64,000 nucleotides of DNA. It comes from Whalleya microplaca. Its lineage: Eukaryota; Ascomycota; Sordariomycetes; Xylariales; Xylariaceae. Of the stretch, positions 23,600-34,000 are shown in pieces (within the stretch, counting starts at the first letter, position 1; each line of letters opens with the position of its first letter). The stretch covers positions 558,001 to 622,000 of the forward strand of contig MU385714.1 in assembly GCA_022497155.1 (NCBI GenBank), in the 5' to 3' direction. Under the pieces are notes generated by a model. That model made no database searches. It was given only the letters and a program-made list of their open reading frames with translations, and was not told the DNA's origin. The position numbers and the translations under genes are program-made.

Positions 23600-25400
23600 A
23601 TAAAACGTAAAAACACTTTTATTAGGTTAAAATTATTTCGCTTAATAGTTTAAGCCGAATATATTATAGCCTTAAAATAAGCGCTTTCTTAGCGTTCGAG
23701 CTATTTCTCCCTAAAAACTATATAATTAAGTTAAATATAAGACTTATTACTATACCTAAAGCATATACAGCCTTTTAAAAAAAGCTAATAATTTTTATTT
23801 ATTATAAGGTAACTAGATTAGGTATAGGGAGGTAAAGGCAAACTAGTTTCGAGATATTACTAAATTAGATTTAGCGTATATCCGCGTCTATCGATATAAG
23901 TATTACCGCGTCTATTATATTTATTACTATAGCTTTTTCTGTTCCTAAAATTTATATTTTTTTAATAATTAAAATTAGCTCCCTAAAAGTTCTGCTTATA
24001 ATTATTAGGGTTTTAATAATTTTATAAAATAATATATTACCGTTACTGCTAACCTTAATCTTAACTTTTAGCCGGGGGAAGTAATTAAAACTAAAGTAGC
24101 TAAATCTAAAAAGGCTAAAGCGGACAAGCTAGTAATGGGGTTATAGCTATAAAAAAAGGCAGCTATTATAATATAGCCTAGAAAAATTAGGCCGGTTAAT
24201 TATTAGGCCTTATAAACTACATAAGGTAGCTATTTTATCTAGCTTAATTTATACTAGCTATAATAACTAAATAAATATTTTATAATATTTAATCTACCGG
24301 GATACCCATTCGGTTAATAATTACTTTTTTTATTATTTAAGTTTTTAACTTATTTATTATCTGCTTTTATATTAAGGCTTTAGCTTTAAAAATAGTCTAA
24401 TAATTTTTAACGGTTTTATAATAAGCCGAAAAAGATAAAGCATTATAAATATTTTTATTAATAGCTTTTTACTAAAGGGAAAAGTTAATTAGTCCGCTTA
24501 TAAATCAATTAATTACTATTTTTAGCGTAAACGTTTCTAAACTGCTTAAGGAATTAATAGCGGCTATAACGCCCTAAAATGTATCCCGGGCATTTATATA
24601 TTTTATTAGATTTTAGGTTTTAAAGTAATACCTAACTAAAGGTTTATTTACAGCTTAAAATAGCAACTTTAATTTCTTATTAGGTTATACTACCGATTTA
24701 TTTATTAGCTAATGATACGGGGCCCTACGGGCCCCTATCCCTCAGGGCTAGCTTAGCTTAGATAAGATAAGGTAGATAAAAAAGATAAGAGATCCTAAGC
24801 ATTTAGGTTGCAGCGGAGCTGCAACTTAAATGCTGGATCTCCATCTTTCGTACAATATACTACTCCACCCCATACATTCTGTATTAGCTAAATTGGGAAT
24901 TTATCTTTTAAAACTTATTTTACCGAGCTAACGTTAGTAATATTAGCTAGGCTATTATATACCCGTTTTAAGACAGCTTAAATTTACGGGTTACTATTAA
25001 TAAACGTAACAATATTACCTTTAGACAATATATTTATAGCCTAAATATACTGCGAGACTATAATATTATTACTCGTATATTTAGCCCGCTTAAATTTCTA
25101 GCGGAGCCAAGCTAACTAATAAAAGGCTACATTTTTTTTACTGTAGCGACTACAGTAATTAAAATTAGGTATAATTACTATAGTAAATCTATTTAAGGTT
25201 ATTAAAACCGCCAGAAGTATTAATAATATTAAAGGCTTTAAAGGCTATATCCGAAATCTCTAATTAGGGTTACCGAAATCAACCTTATTTTATAATTAAA
25301 ATATAATACGCCAAATATAAAAGCGAGATATATATATAAAAGATATAAAAGATAAATAAATATATATATCAGTTTAACTAATAAATTTACCTATAAGTTT
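23600..25400 (-). pseudogene. gag remnant with mutated CCHC zinc knuckle
   Basis: The minus-strand frame from about 24480 to 23700, read through stops, gives a basic Asn/Arg/Gly-rich region (residues like RNRKSYSNKYNRRG). This is followed by CFRYSNKSYI-x-LNY at 23722-23763, which has exactly the CX2CX4HX4C spacing with three of the four zinc ligands changed to Tyr by G-to-A (TGT/CAT to TAT). Its position upstream of the protease-bearing ORF fits gag. The 5' limit is approximate. A 169-bp foreign insertion interrupts it at 24713. Confidence 0.75.
24713..24881. mobile_element. 169-bp un-RIPed mini-element nested in the RIPed gag, with 10-bp TSD
   Basis: An island of normal base composition inside AT-rich DNA, flanked by a perfect 10-bp direct repeat TATTAGCTAA (24703-24712 and 24882-24891). 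It begins TGATACGGGGCCC and ends CATACATTCTG. It holds a perfect 7-bp hairpin (GGGGCCC-TAC-GGGCCCC, from 24719) and a long hairpin centred on GCAGC-GGA-GCTGC. The long stem extends through AGCATTTAGGTTGCAGC/GCTGCAACTTAAATGCT (one G.U) and AGATCC/GGATCT. CpA and TpG sites are intact, so it arrived after RIP. No coding capacity. A SINE, MITE or small solo LTR are all possible. Confidence 0.82.
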
Positions 25401-26216
25401 AAGGGAATAAAAATGTTAAGACGATATAAAATAAGCGTTATAATATTACCGCAAGAAGTTTTAAAAACTTATAAATAATTTTAAGACTGGATTACTAAAG
25501 CGGGGTAAAAGTAGATATAAAAGGGCTCCTTCCTTTATTTAATTAATAAAAAGCGAATTATAACTAATATATATAAACGTTATATTTAACTTAAAACTTT
25601 TTTTAGACGCTATAAACCTTCCTGTAATTATAAAATATAGCAAAAATAAAAGTGCTTTTATCGCAAAAAAAAATAAAGGTTTAACGCCCGGATAATTAAG
25701 CTAAATATTAATAATTTAATATAAATAAATATAAAATCAAGGCCGCTAACGCAAAATCGTTAAAGACTCGATATCTTATTAAGTTAAATAAATATTTATA
25801 AATAATATATTCAGCTTTTTAAGCCAGGTAGTAATTTACGTAATTGCTTAATTAATTTTAATAGATAAAATAAACAGCGCAAGCTCCGAGCTATATAACG
25901 GGAGTAATTTTAAGTCCGACGAACTAAAAATAAAAAATATAAAATAATAAACTTAATCGCGAGATATTATATAAAGGCTCGTTAGCGACAAGCAATAATA
26001 CGCGTTAAATGCGTTTTAAATAAGCGCTAAAGTATATTTCTGGAAATGTTCTAATATGTACGTCTTATATACACGCCGTTTATACACTAATTATACATTT
26101 AAATATATAAAACTAACAAGCCAAAAATACAAGGGTCTTAATAAATTAAAACCTCTAAAAATCACAACAAAACTCCGATAATGCTTCCGATTAATTTATT
26201 TCCGGCCCGAAAAACT

Positions 26217-26342
26217 AGAAAACGTTCGATAGTTATAAGGGTATATAGTTTCTAAGTTCTAAGCTAGTCTAAGTTATTAGTGTAAGCCTAAAGGCTTACG
26301 TCTATAATACGTAATATAGTCTAACTACACACACCCCCAGCA
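26217..26342 (-). repeat. 5' LTR of the Gypsy element
   Basis: 126 bp; in element orientation it begins TGCTGGGGGTGTG and ends CGTTTTCT. It aligns without gaps to 13524-13649, with 12 differences that are all transitions, as RIP would produce. The 3' terminus is CT rather than the canonical CA. Confidence 0.9.
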
Positions 26343-26347
26343 GGTAG

Positions 26348-28427
26348 GTTGGCCTAGATCGACGCTGGCTGCTTACGCTTCCATAGTCGAAAAGTATAAA
26401 CCATATTCAGCCTATAAGCTGGCATAAAGCACCGTAGTCGATGCCTTTTGAGACAATGCCCAATGAACGAATATATAGTGTCCGTTGGCGTCTCATGCGG
26501 GAGATCCTTTTGCTGACGCCGGTGCAATTGGCGCTAGTCAGCCACTTACATCCAGTCTTCGACCTCCCGTACGCTGGTACATATATATGTACGATTGCAT
26601 CCTGTTAGCATTGCCTTTCTCTCAAGCGTCGTTCCAAAACTTGGTTAGTGTATTTCATGCTGATGGGTCGAAACCCAGAAAGAAGTGGACGGGTGCTATT
26701 GCTAATAATATGATGAGTTGTTCAGCGTCTACACAGCTAAAAAGAGCCGGCGGGATCCGGCTGCTTCTGCCTCAGCAGGGACGAGTGGTTCCGTAGTCTC
26801 CCGTAATATTAATTATGAAGTTGACGCAAAGTTGAGTATGTGCATGGCGCAAGTCCGTTGTCGGCGGCACCATAATGGCATCATGCCCAGCCGGCCTTGC
26901 TGGGAAGTCGGGAGGGCACTCTAGTCCTGTATGAATTTAATTTACTATTATTTCATTCCATCGGCGATTGTGAGCCGCCCTTCTCACTGTGCGGGCGTAG
27001 GGAGACTCCAGTCATTTTATGTAATAGAGAATATTTCGCCCAGAATGAGTAGTGAAACGAAATTCCCCACCATAGCTCCCAAGACTCATCAACGACCCGT
27101 GCCGATTGATGATCAGAGCGTGTCACACAAGGACAGTCATACAATACCTAGACCGGCACATTGGAATTGGGCTGGGACTTGAGCTTCCGGCGGGCAGTTG
27201 GGGCCAAGATATGGAGTAGCTAGCGAAGAGAAGCATTGAATTGCGAAATATGCAGTCGTGGAACTAGATATTTGCCCGACTGTGTACACCATTCATGTTG
27301 ACGTCGAAAAAAAGGGCGTCGTTAAAATTCGGCTTGGCGATGCGATCAGGCGTTGCGTCTTCAGTGAGATGGCCTGACGATCAATCACATCCGGGGAAAA
27401 CGTGAACATACAAACCTGGCACATCGTGAAAGACCCACCAAACAGACATACTGCGTAATGATTCTGCGCAATACACCCAAAGTTACCTGCCGATTTCGAC
27501 ATTCTCCCCACAGAATCAAAGGGAGCTCCCGCCTGGAGATGTTAGCGATCTGAATGATTCCCCCATCAGGAAGGTTCACGGAGTCGTAAACACCCGTGTG
27601 CCTTATAATCAATGTAGGCTTAATCATTGCTGTACTCAAGTTCAAACGAGCTTGTCAGAAAGTTTGCAAATCAGGCGACAAGACGAAGACGAATTTCACA
27701 AGCAGTAGCGAAAGAAGACAGATACGTTTATATGGAGGGTATTGTACTGTTATTTTGATTCTTCTTTAGGAACCAATCTCCTTCCCACCCTACACAATGT
27801 AGGGCGTCCGGAGAGGCAGCGTAGGCCTAGTCCTACGTGCCTAAAAAATAAGTTACAAGACCCATCAATCCACGATCATGTGGATGAGCCTGTGCCAGGA
27901 AGCCTAGCACGGCTGGTTGCCCAACTCTAACGCCCTCGTCCATATCGACGGCTCCCAAAAGCACATAGCTCGAGCCAGTGTGGTGATCTAGCCGTCGCCT
28001 TGTGCGATTCCTAACCCCGTAGAAAACCTAGACCCCGGCATCTTTTATGCCATGCAGTAGAAAAACAAGTGATATCTCGATATTGTATCATGGTACAACA
28101 ATAACCATGCCCGTACCGAAAAGCCCATCCCAATTGTACGCCCCGCGGCTGGAAACAAGTCGAAGACAGAATCCCAAAATGACCAAAACTTTTAATAATG
28201 CTGTGCTCCAGAAGATGCTCTTATACAACAGAGTAACAGATGGTATCGGCTTATTCCTTATGCTTTATCGTTCTGTTCGAGAAAAAAGGAAATGTTGAAA
28301 TGAGTGAGTCGTGTGATAAAAATCCGTAAAAGCGATAATAATAACATGCTGGTTTTAGTTGTAACAACTAGAACGTGGGATCATCTGTCGTAATGAGACG
28401 ACGGCCTTGTGTTGGCAGATCCTTAGT
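26348..28427. other. Gene-free stretch right of the retrotransposon
   Basis: Two kilobases of ordinary composition. Short open frames (60-105 codons) overlap on both strands but show no domain, intron or conserved motif. No tRNA or repeat seen. Confidence 0.5.
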
Positions 28428-28895
28428 CTAGTACGATCGTCGTCGCTGTTGTGGTCGAGCATGCTCGAAGGAGCTCGCGTAATCTCGTAGCTGCTTCTTC
28501 GCCTTGTCCGACAATTGCGTGGCATCGCTCCCTGAAGAGTTACTTCGCAGGGAGCAAAGGCTGCTGTGTGAGCTCGACGGGGTCAGGACACGGGTCGAGG
28601 ATGTCGAGGTTTCTGAACGCTGAGACAGGTAGGATTGCGGTAGCGGAGTCGAGCCGTACGGTTGAGCGTTGCTAAAGTCGTAGGCAGGCGACAGGTAGAA
28701 CTTGGATTGAGCCCTCGGGGCCGTCCAGTTGAAGGACGGACTAGCAAGTCCTGGTGTGCTGGCGGGCGTACTCGCCGTAGACGATGTCTTCTCAAAGTCG
28801 GAGAGTCTGCATGACTCCGAGCAGTAGGTAGCACCGTCCGTTTGCCTGTCGCAGGCAAGGCAGAACTCGGGCTCCCAGGACAGATCAGCAGACAT
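28428..28895 (-). CDS. Ecl1-family (extender of chronological lifespan) zinc-binding protein
   Basis: Single-exon gene of 155 aa. The N-terminus has the family's compact cysteine cluster: CLAC at residues 12-15 and CSESC at 25-29, followed by RLSDFEK. The rest is Ser/Thr-rich and disordered with a basic C-terminus (ARPQQRRRSY). In fission yeast, Ecl1-family proteins are small regulators induced by starvation or stress that extend chronological lifespan, acting in or near the nucleus. That role is inferred here from the family. The start ATG follows an upstream run of CAA triplets (complement of about 28948-28967), which would lie in the 5' leader. It is isolated, with gene-free DNA on both sides. 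Which fission-yeast paralog it matches cannot be told, so no symbol is given. Confidence 0.85.
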   Translation of the reverse strand: MSADLSWEPEFCLACDRQTDGATYCSESCRLSDFEKTSSTASTPASTPGLASPSFNWTAPRAQSKFYLSPAYDFSNAQPYGSTPLPQSYLSQRSETSTSSTRVLTPSSSHSSLCSLRSNSSGSDATQLSDKAKKQLRDYASSFEHARPQQRRRSY

Positions 28896-30830
28896 CTTGT
28901 GTGGTAGTTGGTATTGGTCCGGTATATGTGCGAGGAGCAGTTGGTGTTTGATGTTGTTGTTGTTGTTAACGGCCCTTATTACTCGGGATGAACGAAGTCG
29001 ATGGTTGAGTGGTAGCGTGGGAAGGCGAGAACTTTATAACCAGATCGTTGTCGAGAAGAGCCTGCTCCACTGTCTTATAACTTCCAAGACTATTGGGCCC
29101 CGTTCAAGTGAGAAGGATGGAAGTGAAGCCTCAGCGGAATCGAGTTTGTGTGTGGCGTGTATTCGAGGCGGGATGACGAGACCGGATTGTCTTGCTTGGG
29201 GGGGGACTTGGTCCTATAAAGCAGTGGGGGATTGTATCATGTCCTACACGGTTGTTGCAATGAAGCACGCAATAGCGGATCAGCAAAGCAGAAAAAGGGA
29301 GAAAGAGAGTGGTGCGAAGTGTAAATAGTTGTAGGCAGTGGGCAGATCTGGAAAGGTTCGGAGGAGACGAGGTTCATTTGTATCAAGCTTGCCGGACTAA
29401 CACACAGCCTGGACAGCGGTACGTAGGTACAAGTGCCATTTCTTGGTTGGGATGGATGCATCGAAGGTCAGTCACATCAGCGAGCTCTTCGATCAGCAAA
29501 GACAAGAGGGACCCACCGAGACAGACATGGGTTTATGGCCTCGGTGGAGCCACTTGCGACCTTGGACTGGGGGGTGAGGGTCACCCTTGTCCTTGCAGCC
29601 CTTCTGCCCTTTCACAGACGGGCTAGGCCTTGTTTGATCTAGCGCCGAACCTGCTGCCGATCGTGACTGAGGACCAGCAGCAGGTACGGAGGTACGGAAC
29701 AGGGGGGGCCCATCTAACAACCAGAAAATTTTCTGCTTGAGGAGTGTGAGAATCAAACAAGGGGGGGGTGCGAGGGTTGGAATGATGGCAGGATGGTAAG
29801 AGACTGGGGTGTGTGAGAGATAATTTTCGCTTCTGTTATGTATGTATGCATTTACAAAATGCACGCCCCTCTCCCTCTCCGTCTCCCTCTCCCTCAAGGG
29901 ACCCACCATCTCTCTCGTTACAGCAATGCAAGCAGACAGGCAGAGCCTTTCTCTAAACAGTCCTAGGTTAGGAAACTACTACTAAGTACATAGTAGTCTG
30001 TACTATGTAGATTGATTACATCTCTTAGGCGGCCCTCAGAATATTTCACAATTTACCAAGATCATTATGTGACTCTGAAAAGCCTAATGAAAGCCGATCT
30101 TTTTTTCATAGCGAAGGGAGTGACTCTTTGATGTTTTAGTAAGTGCCACATGTACTACGTACCTACATTTATAGGTACATAGTCCATTATACGTGGAGAG
30201 CGCACGCCCATGGGCTGTCCATAGTGCGACTATGGGGCCTCAAAGGTAATAAGACCACTCTTGAAGAGTCATCAGACATTCTCAGGCTCATGTCCTCGAT
30301 ACAACAGACGGACACACTCCTGTCTTCGCATAATATCGTTCATGAATAGTATTCAACTACGTAGTCCTTCTCCCGTTGCTCCCATTGGCCACCCGGTCTT
30401 ATTGCAATGTTTAGTCAAGCTATGCACAGTTTTATGTGAGCTTGTATAGTGCTATGCTGTCGATGTATTGGTTGGTAACAACAAGATTGCATTATCCTCA
30501 AATTCCGGCCTAAGCGAGAATTCCCGTTACCTACCTGTGTCTTCGCACGACCTACAACATACAACCTAATAACATACGACATACGACATACATACTATGT
30601 AGACTGTCATTGCCTATTTTCAGGCCAAACAAGCTGCGAGACGGAATTGAAGATGGAGTGGAACCCGTGGGGGTTTATGAACACCTCTGCACCTTCGACC
30701 ACGGTTGCCATCGCGAGTGCGCGATCGTCAATTAACCAGCCGGAATTTCCCAATTGCAATAGTAACCCGCCCTGCGTACATACCAACATACATTACATCA
30801 ATCAATGGGGTTTCGATCAGGCAACTTACA

Positions 30831-30891
30831 GGCAGGCAGGTAGGTAGGCAAGCAGGCTGGCTGGCAGGCTGGCAGGCTGGCAAGCAGGCAG
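30831..30891. repeat. CAGG/CTGG-type simple repeat
   Basis: Runs of GGCAGGCAGGTAGGTAGGCA followed by repeated GGCTGGCA units. Confidence 0.85.
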
Positions 30892-30935
30892 TCGGCTATT
30901 AGTCTGTCTGTCTGACAAGCTGGGCAAGACAAGGC

Positions 30936-31012
30936 GTACGTATGTATGTAAGTTAGGTATGTAAGGTCTGTGTATGTATGTACGTATATACATATGTATG
31001 CATGTAGGTACG
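30936..31012. repeat. GTAT/GTAC-rich simple repeat
   Basis: Imperfect ATGT/GTAC tetranucleotide repeats read directly in the sequence; no coding signal. Confidence 0.8.
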
Positions 31013-34000
31013 GTTGTACAATACTACCTACATACTAGCTACTAACCTAGTAGCTACCAGCTACCTCCTCCTATACTATACGGTCATTGCCCAGCGTATA
31101 GGTAAGGTAGGTATGCGTACGCAATTGAGTTATGCAAATGGGCGAGGACTAAACAGTAGTAAAAGTGGAATCCGTCGAATTGCAGCATTGGACCTCCAGG
31201 GAGTCTTGCACTTGCAGACTGCGTCCCAGTCTTTCTTACGCGGGGAACAGCCAACCTCTACACGATATCGAACCATACAAGACCATCCAAGTGACCGCAT
31301 AAGACCACCACGACCACCTACGCAGTCGACGCAGCCAGGCAGTATGTAAACCTCCCATCATGCTCGCTGCAGGTCTTGCATGCGCCTAGAGAGCACACCT
31401 CATGGGAGCTTCCTCATTGGCTCTCCTATACTTCCAGACAAGATGGCAATTTATGAAAATCGTCCCAAGGTGGCATCGCAATTACAACCATTCTCACCAT
31501 ATTCCAATCATAATGACCCTCCGACCAAGAAGCTTCTATTCACCCCATCCGCAATACTTCATTCGTATTATACCCTCCTCTGCCTGTTGGTCTCGCCGCC
31601 AACGTCGTCGCCCGCAGGGGGGGAGGGGCAGACGCTATTCACGAAGGATATAGTAGAAGCGTGATCGTCAAATGCCACATACCACCATCGGCGTTACAGC
31701 AGCAGTACCAGGCAAGCCAGGTCTCCTGGATGAAATCCGGCCTCCGAAAAACCTTAATCTGGGGTAGGTAGGTGTGAGAGAGCCGGCCTATTGTTCCCAA
31801 GGCTTCTGACATCATCGTGCCTATTTCAAAACTTGACTGCTACAGCGGCGCTAGTGCTGAAGAGACAGACACAGAGGGAGAGAGCGTCCAGGACACAATC
31901 TTTGTCATGGGTTTCATGGGTTTCTGCCCACATCCACTACGAGCGGTACCTTACATCGACGGACCAGGCGATTTCCGACCTTTCCGGGAGAATCACGGGG
32001 AAAGGGCTGAGATGGAGGGACCCTTCAACATTGCATCACGGGTTCCCCAATAGAGACATTGATATTGGAGATCCAATTGGGACAGCAGCTGACATTGTTC
32101 ATGCTTGACTAGGTTAGCAGAGTATCGACAGTATGTGCAATCCTTCTGTTCAAGCTTTGCACGCCGTCGCCGTCGACGTCAATGTCAACGTCAACGCCAG
32201 GCACTACGCTTTACATGTCCATTCAAGGCCTAGGGGTATATTCCGTACATATTGTACAGCAGTCTAGAGCTGCAGAATGGCAACATGGCTCTTGGGGGGG
32301 GAGATCGCGCCACACAGGTTTCAACACCAAGACGCCACCAACGAATGATCTGCGACTATGCTGCAGCGTCCTAGAATTTCCTCCTTCTATAAGTACGGCA
32401 ATAAAGTAAGTAGGTCTTGTGTAACTCTAGACAGAGGCTTGGGAGGTCCTCGAAACAGATGTTCTGTCCGCGTTAATCCCCCAGCTTTTCTAATCTCTAC
32501 TCCACATCGATTCAAGCCAAGTGGTCCCACTGAAGAGCACTGGACAATTGAGCAAGCGCTTGAGACGAGCTTGGCTGGCAGCAGTTAACCAGGGTTGGCT
32601 CTCGCCATCGTGGATTAGCCCCAGCCAAAAGCTGGCTGGCTGCCACAGCCAAGAGGATGACACTAGGCCGAAACCGATTCCACCTGCATCGAAAGGCGGG
32701 GGAATCTCCATGCAGGTTCTCAGGCGCTTCAAGCAAATTGGTCCAAATGGTTCCATTCGACAGCCATAGTTCGTCGCTGCGTCCTGCGGCCTCACACATA
32801 CATAGCAGGCGATGGACGCCTAGCAGTGTGCCACACCTTCTTCTCGCCTTGCGGGTCGCCACCTGATACAGTTGCCATCGCGAGGACTAGTGTCTGCATA
32901 CTTCTGGTGCACCAGCAACATCGATTGGGTTGTCCGCAGCTGATGAGACCCTGAACGCGTACTCTAGACGGGCAAGGACGCGATCGCCCATCAACCTCTG
33001 GGACCTCTTTAATAGAAAATTTTCTCATTGCAGGACCCCGAAATCTGCCATTGCGTCCTGCCAGCCTGCTCTACCTATCCCAGCCGTCCACTCGGCCGAA
33101 AAACATCGCGAGGTGGTTCTGGGACAGCATATGCTCTAATATGCCCGTGTACATACATGATAATACAACGTTGTCGTTGATGCCATTTGTCTTTGTCGGT
33201 TCTGCGCAGCATGAGATAGCGATGGGGAAAATGCACAGCATATCATCTCTCACGTTTGATGCTGCTCGAACACTGCTTTACGTTGCTATGTGTGTACATG
33301 CATAGGGTCCAATGACAATTCAGAAACCTGGCTGAGCCATTATGTAGCCAAACTGTCAATCAATGACATACGGCAGGCAGGCTGATCTGGACTGGTCTGT
33401 AGATCGCCACAATCAAGCCTATGGCGAGGTTGTCGCGCGTAGCAAAGAAAAGAAATTTTGTACAGTAAACTACGAATTTCTAAACCATGGTCTTTAAGAG
33501 CCCGCTTGGAAATAGATAGGAGGCACGCGAATATTATTAGTTTCGCCTAACATACTTACCTAGATAACGTGCTCGTCCGCTACACTAGCTGCTGACCTGA
33601 TCTAAGGCACTGCGCTGCCTATCTGCAAATGCCACTCAATACTGGAAGCCTGCAAGGCGTCGGCCGTGTCGTCGTCTGAAACCTTGCCACACCACTACGT
33701 ACGATATAGTGCTCACCACTGTGACCTCAGGTGCTGTGGCCCCGCCGGCGCAATACCACGGGTTTCCTGAACGAGTAGAACCAGTCTTACTAGAGGACCC
33801 TGATGTCGTTGCGTCCACCCAGCCCGGCTAGAACCACGGAAAAACCAAGATTCGAAATTGAAAGGAGGGTCCGCGTGGGATGCGCATGTCTTATCCCGAA
33901 CGCTATCTCGCCGGTAGGTATGGCATGCGTCCAGAGCATGTGGGATATCTAAAACTCGATAGATAGGATAGATGGAGATTGTGTGAGTGGAGCGGTCGCA

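Larger units (their letters stand above)
13519..26347 (-). mobile_element. RIP-inactivated Ty3/Gypsy LTR retrotransposon, 12.8 kb, with target-site duplication
   Basis: The element spans 13524-26342 and is flanked by a 5-bp duplication GGTAG (13519-13523 and 26343-26347). Two 126-bp direct repeats bound it. The interior is extremely AT-rich and has no open frame of 60 codons in either strand. Translating the minus strand and reading through stops recovers, in order, gag with a zinc knuckle, retropepsin, RT, RNase H and integrase, the order of a Ty3/Gypsy (Metaviridae) element. Damage is C-to-T/G-to-A type: the RT motif Y-I-D-D reads YINN, the zinc-knuckle Cys and His codons became Tyr (TGT/CAT to TAT), and Trp/Gln codons became stops. 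This is the signature of repeat-induced point mutation. The element is larger than usual (most are 5-8 kb) because about 5 kb lies between pol and the 3' LTR. Confidence 0.93.

Noticed and set aside
13516..26347. Alternative 8-bp target duplication GCAGGTAG with shorter LTRs
   Set aside because: The 5-bp GGTAG solution gives LTRs that start with TG and fits Ty3/Gypsy integrases; the extra matching bases are shared LTR ends and the local GGCAGG repeat.
29740..29900. G-rich and CT-rich tract considered as a structured RNA
   Set aside because: Simple low-complexity runs without compensating stems.
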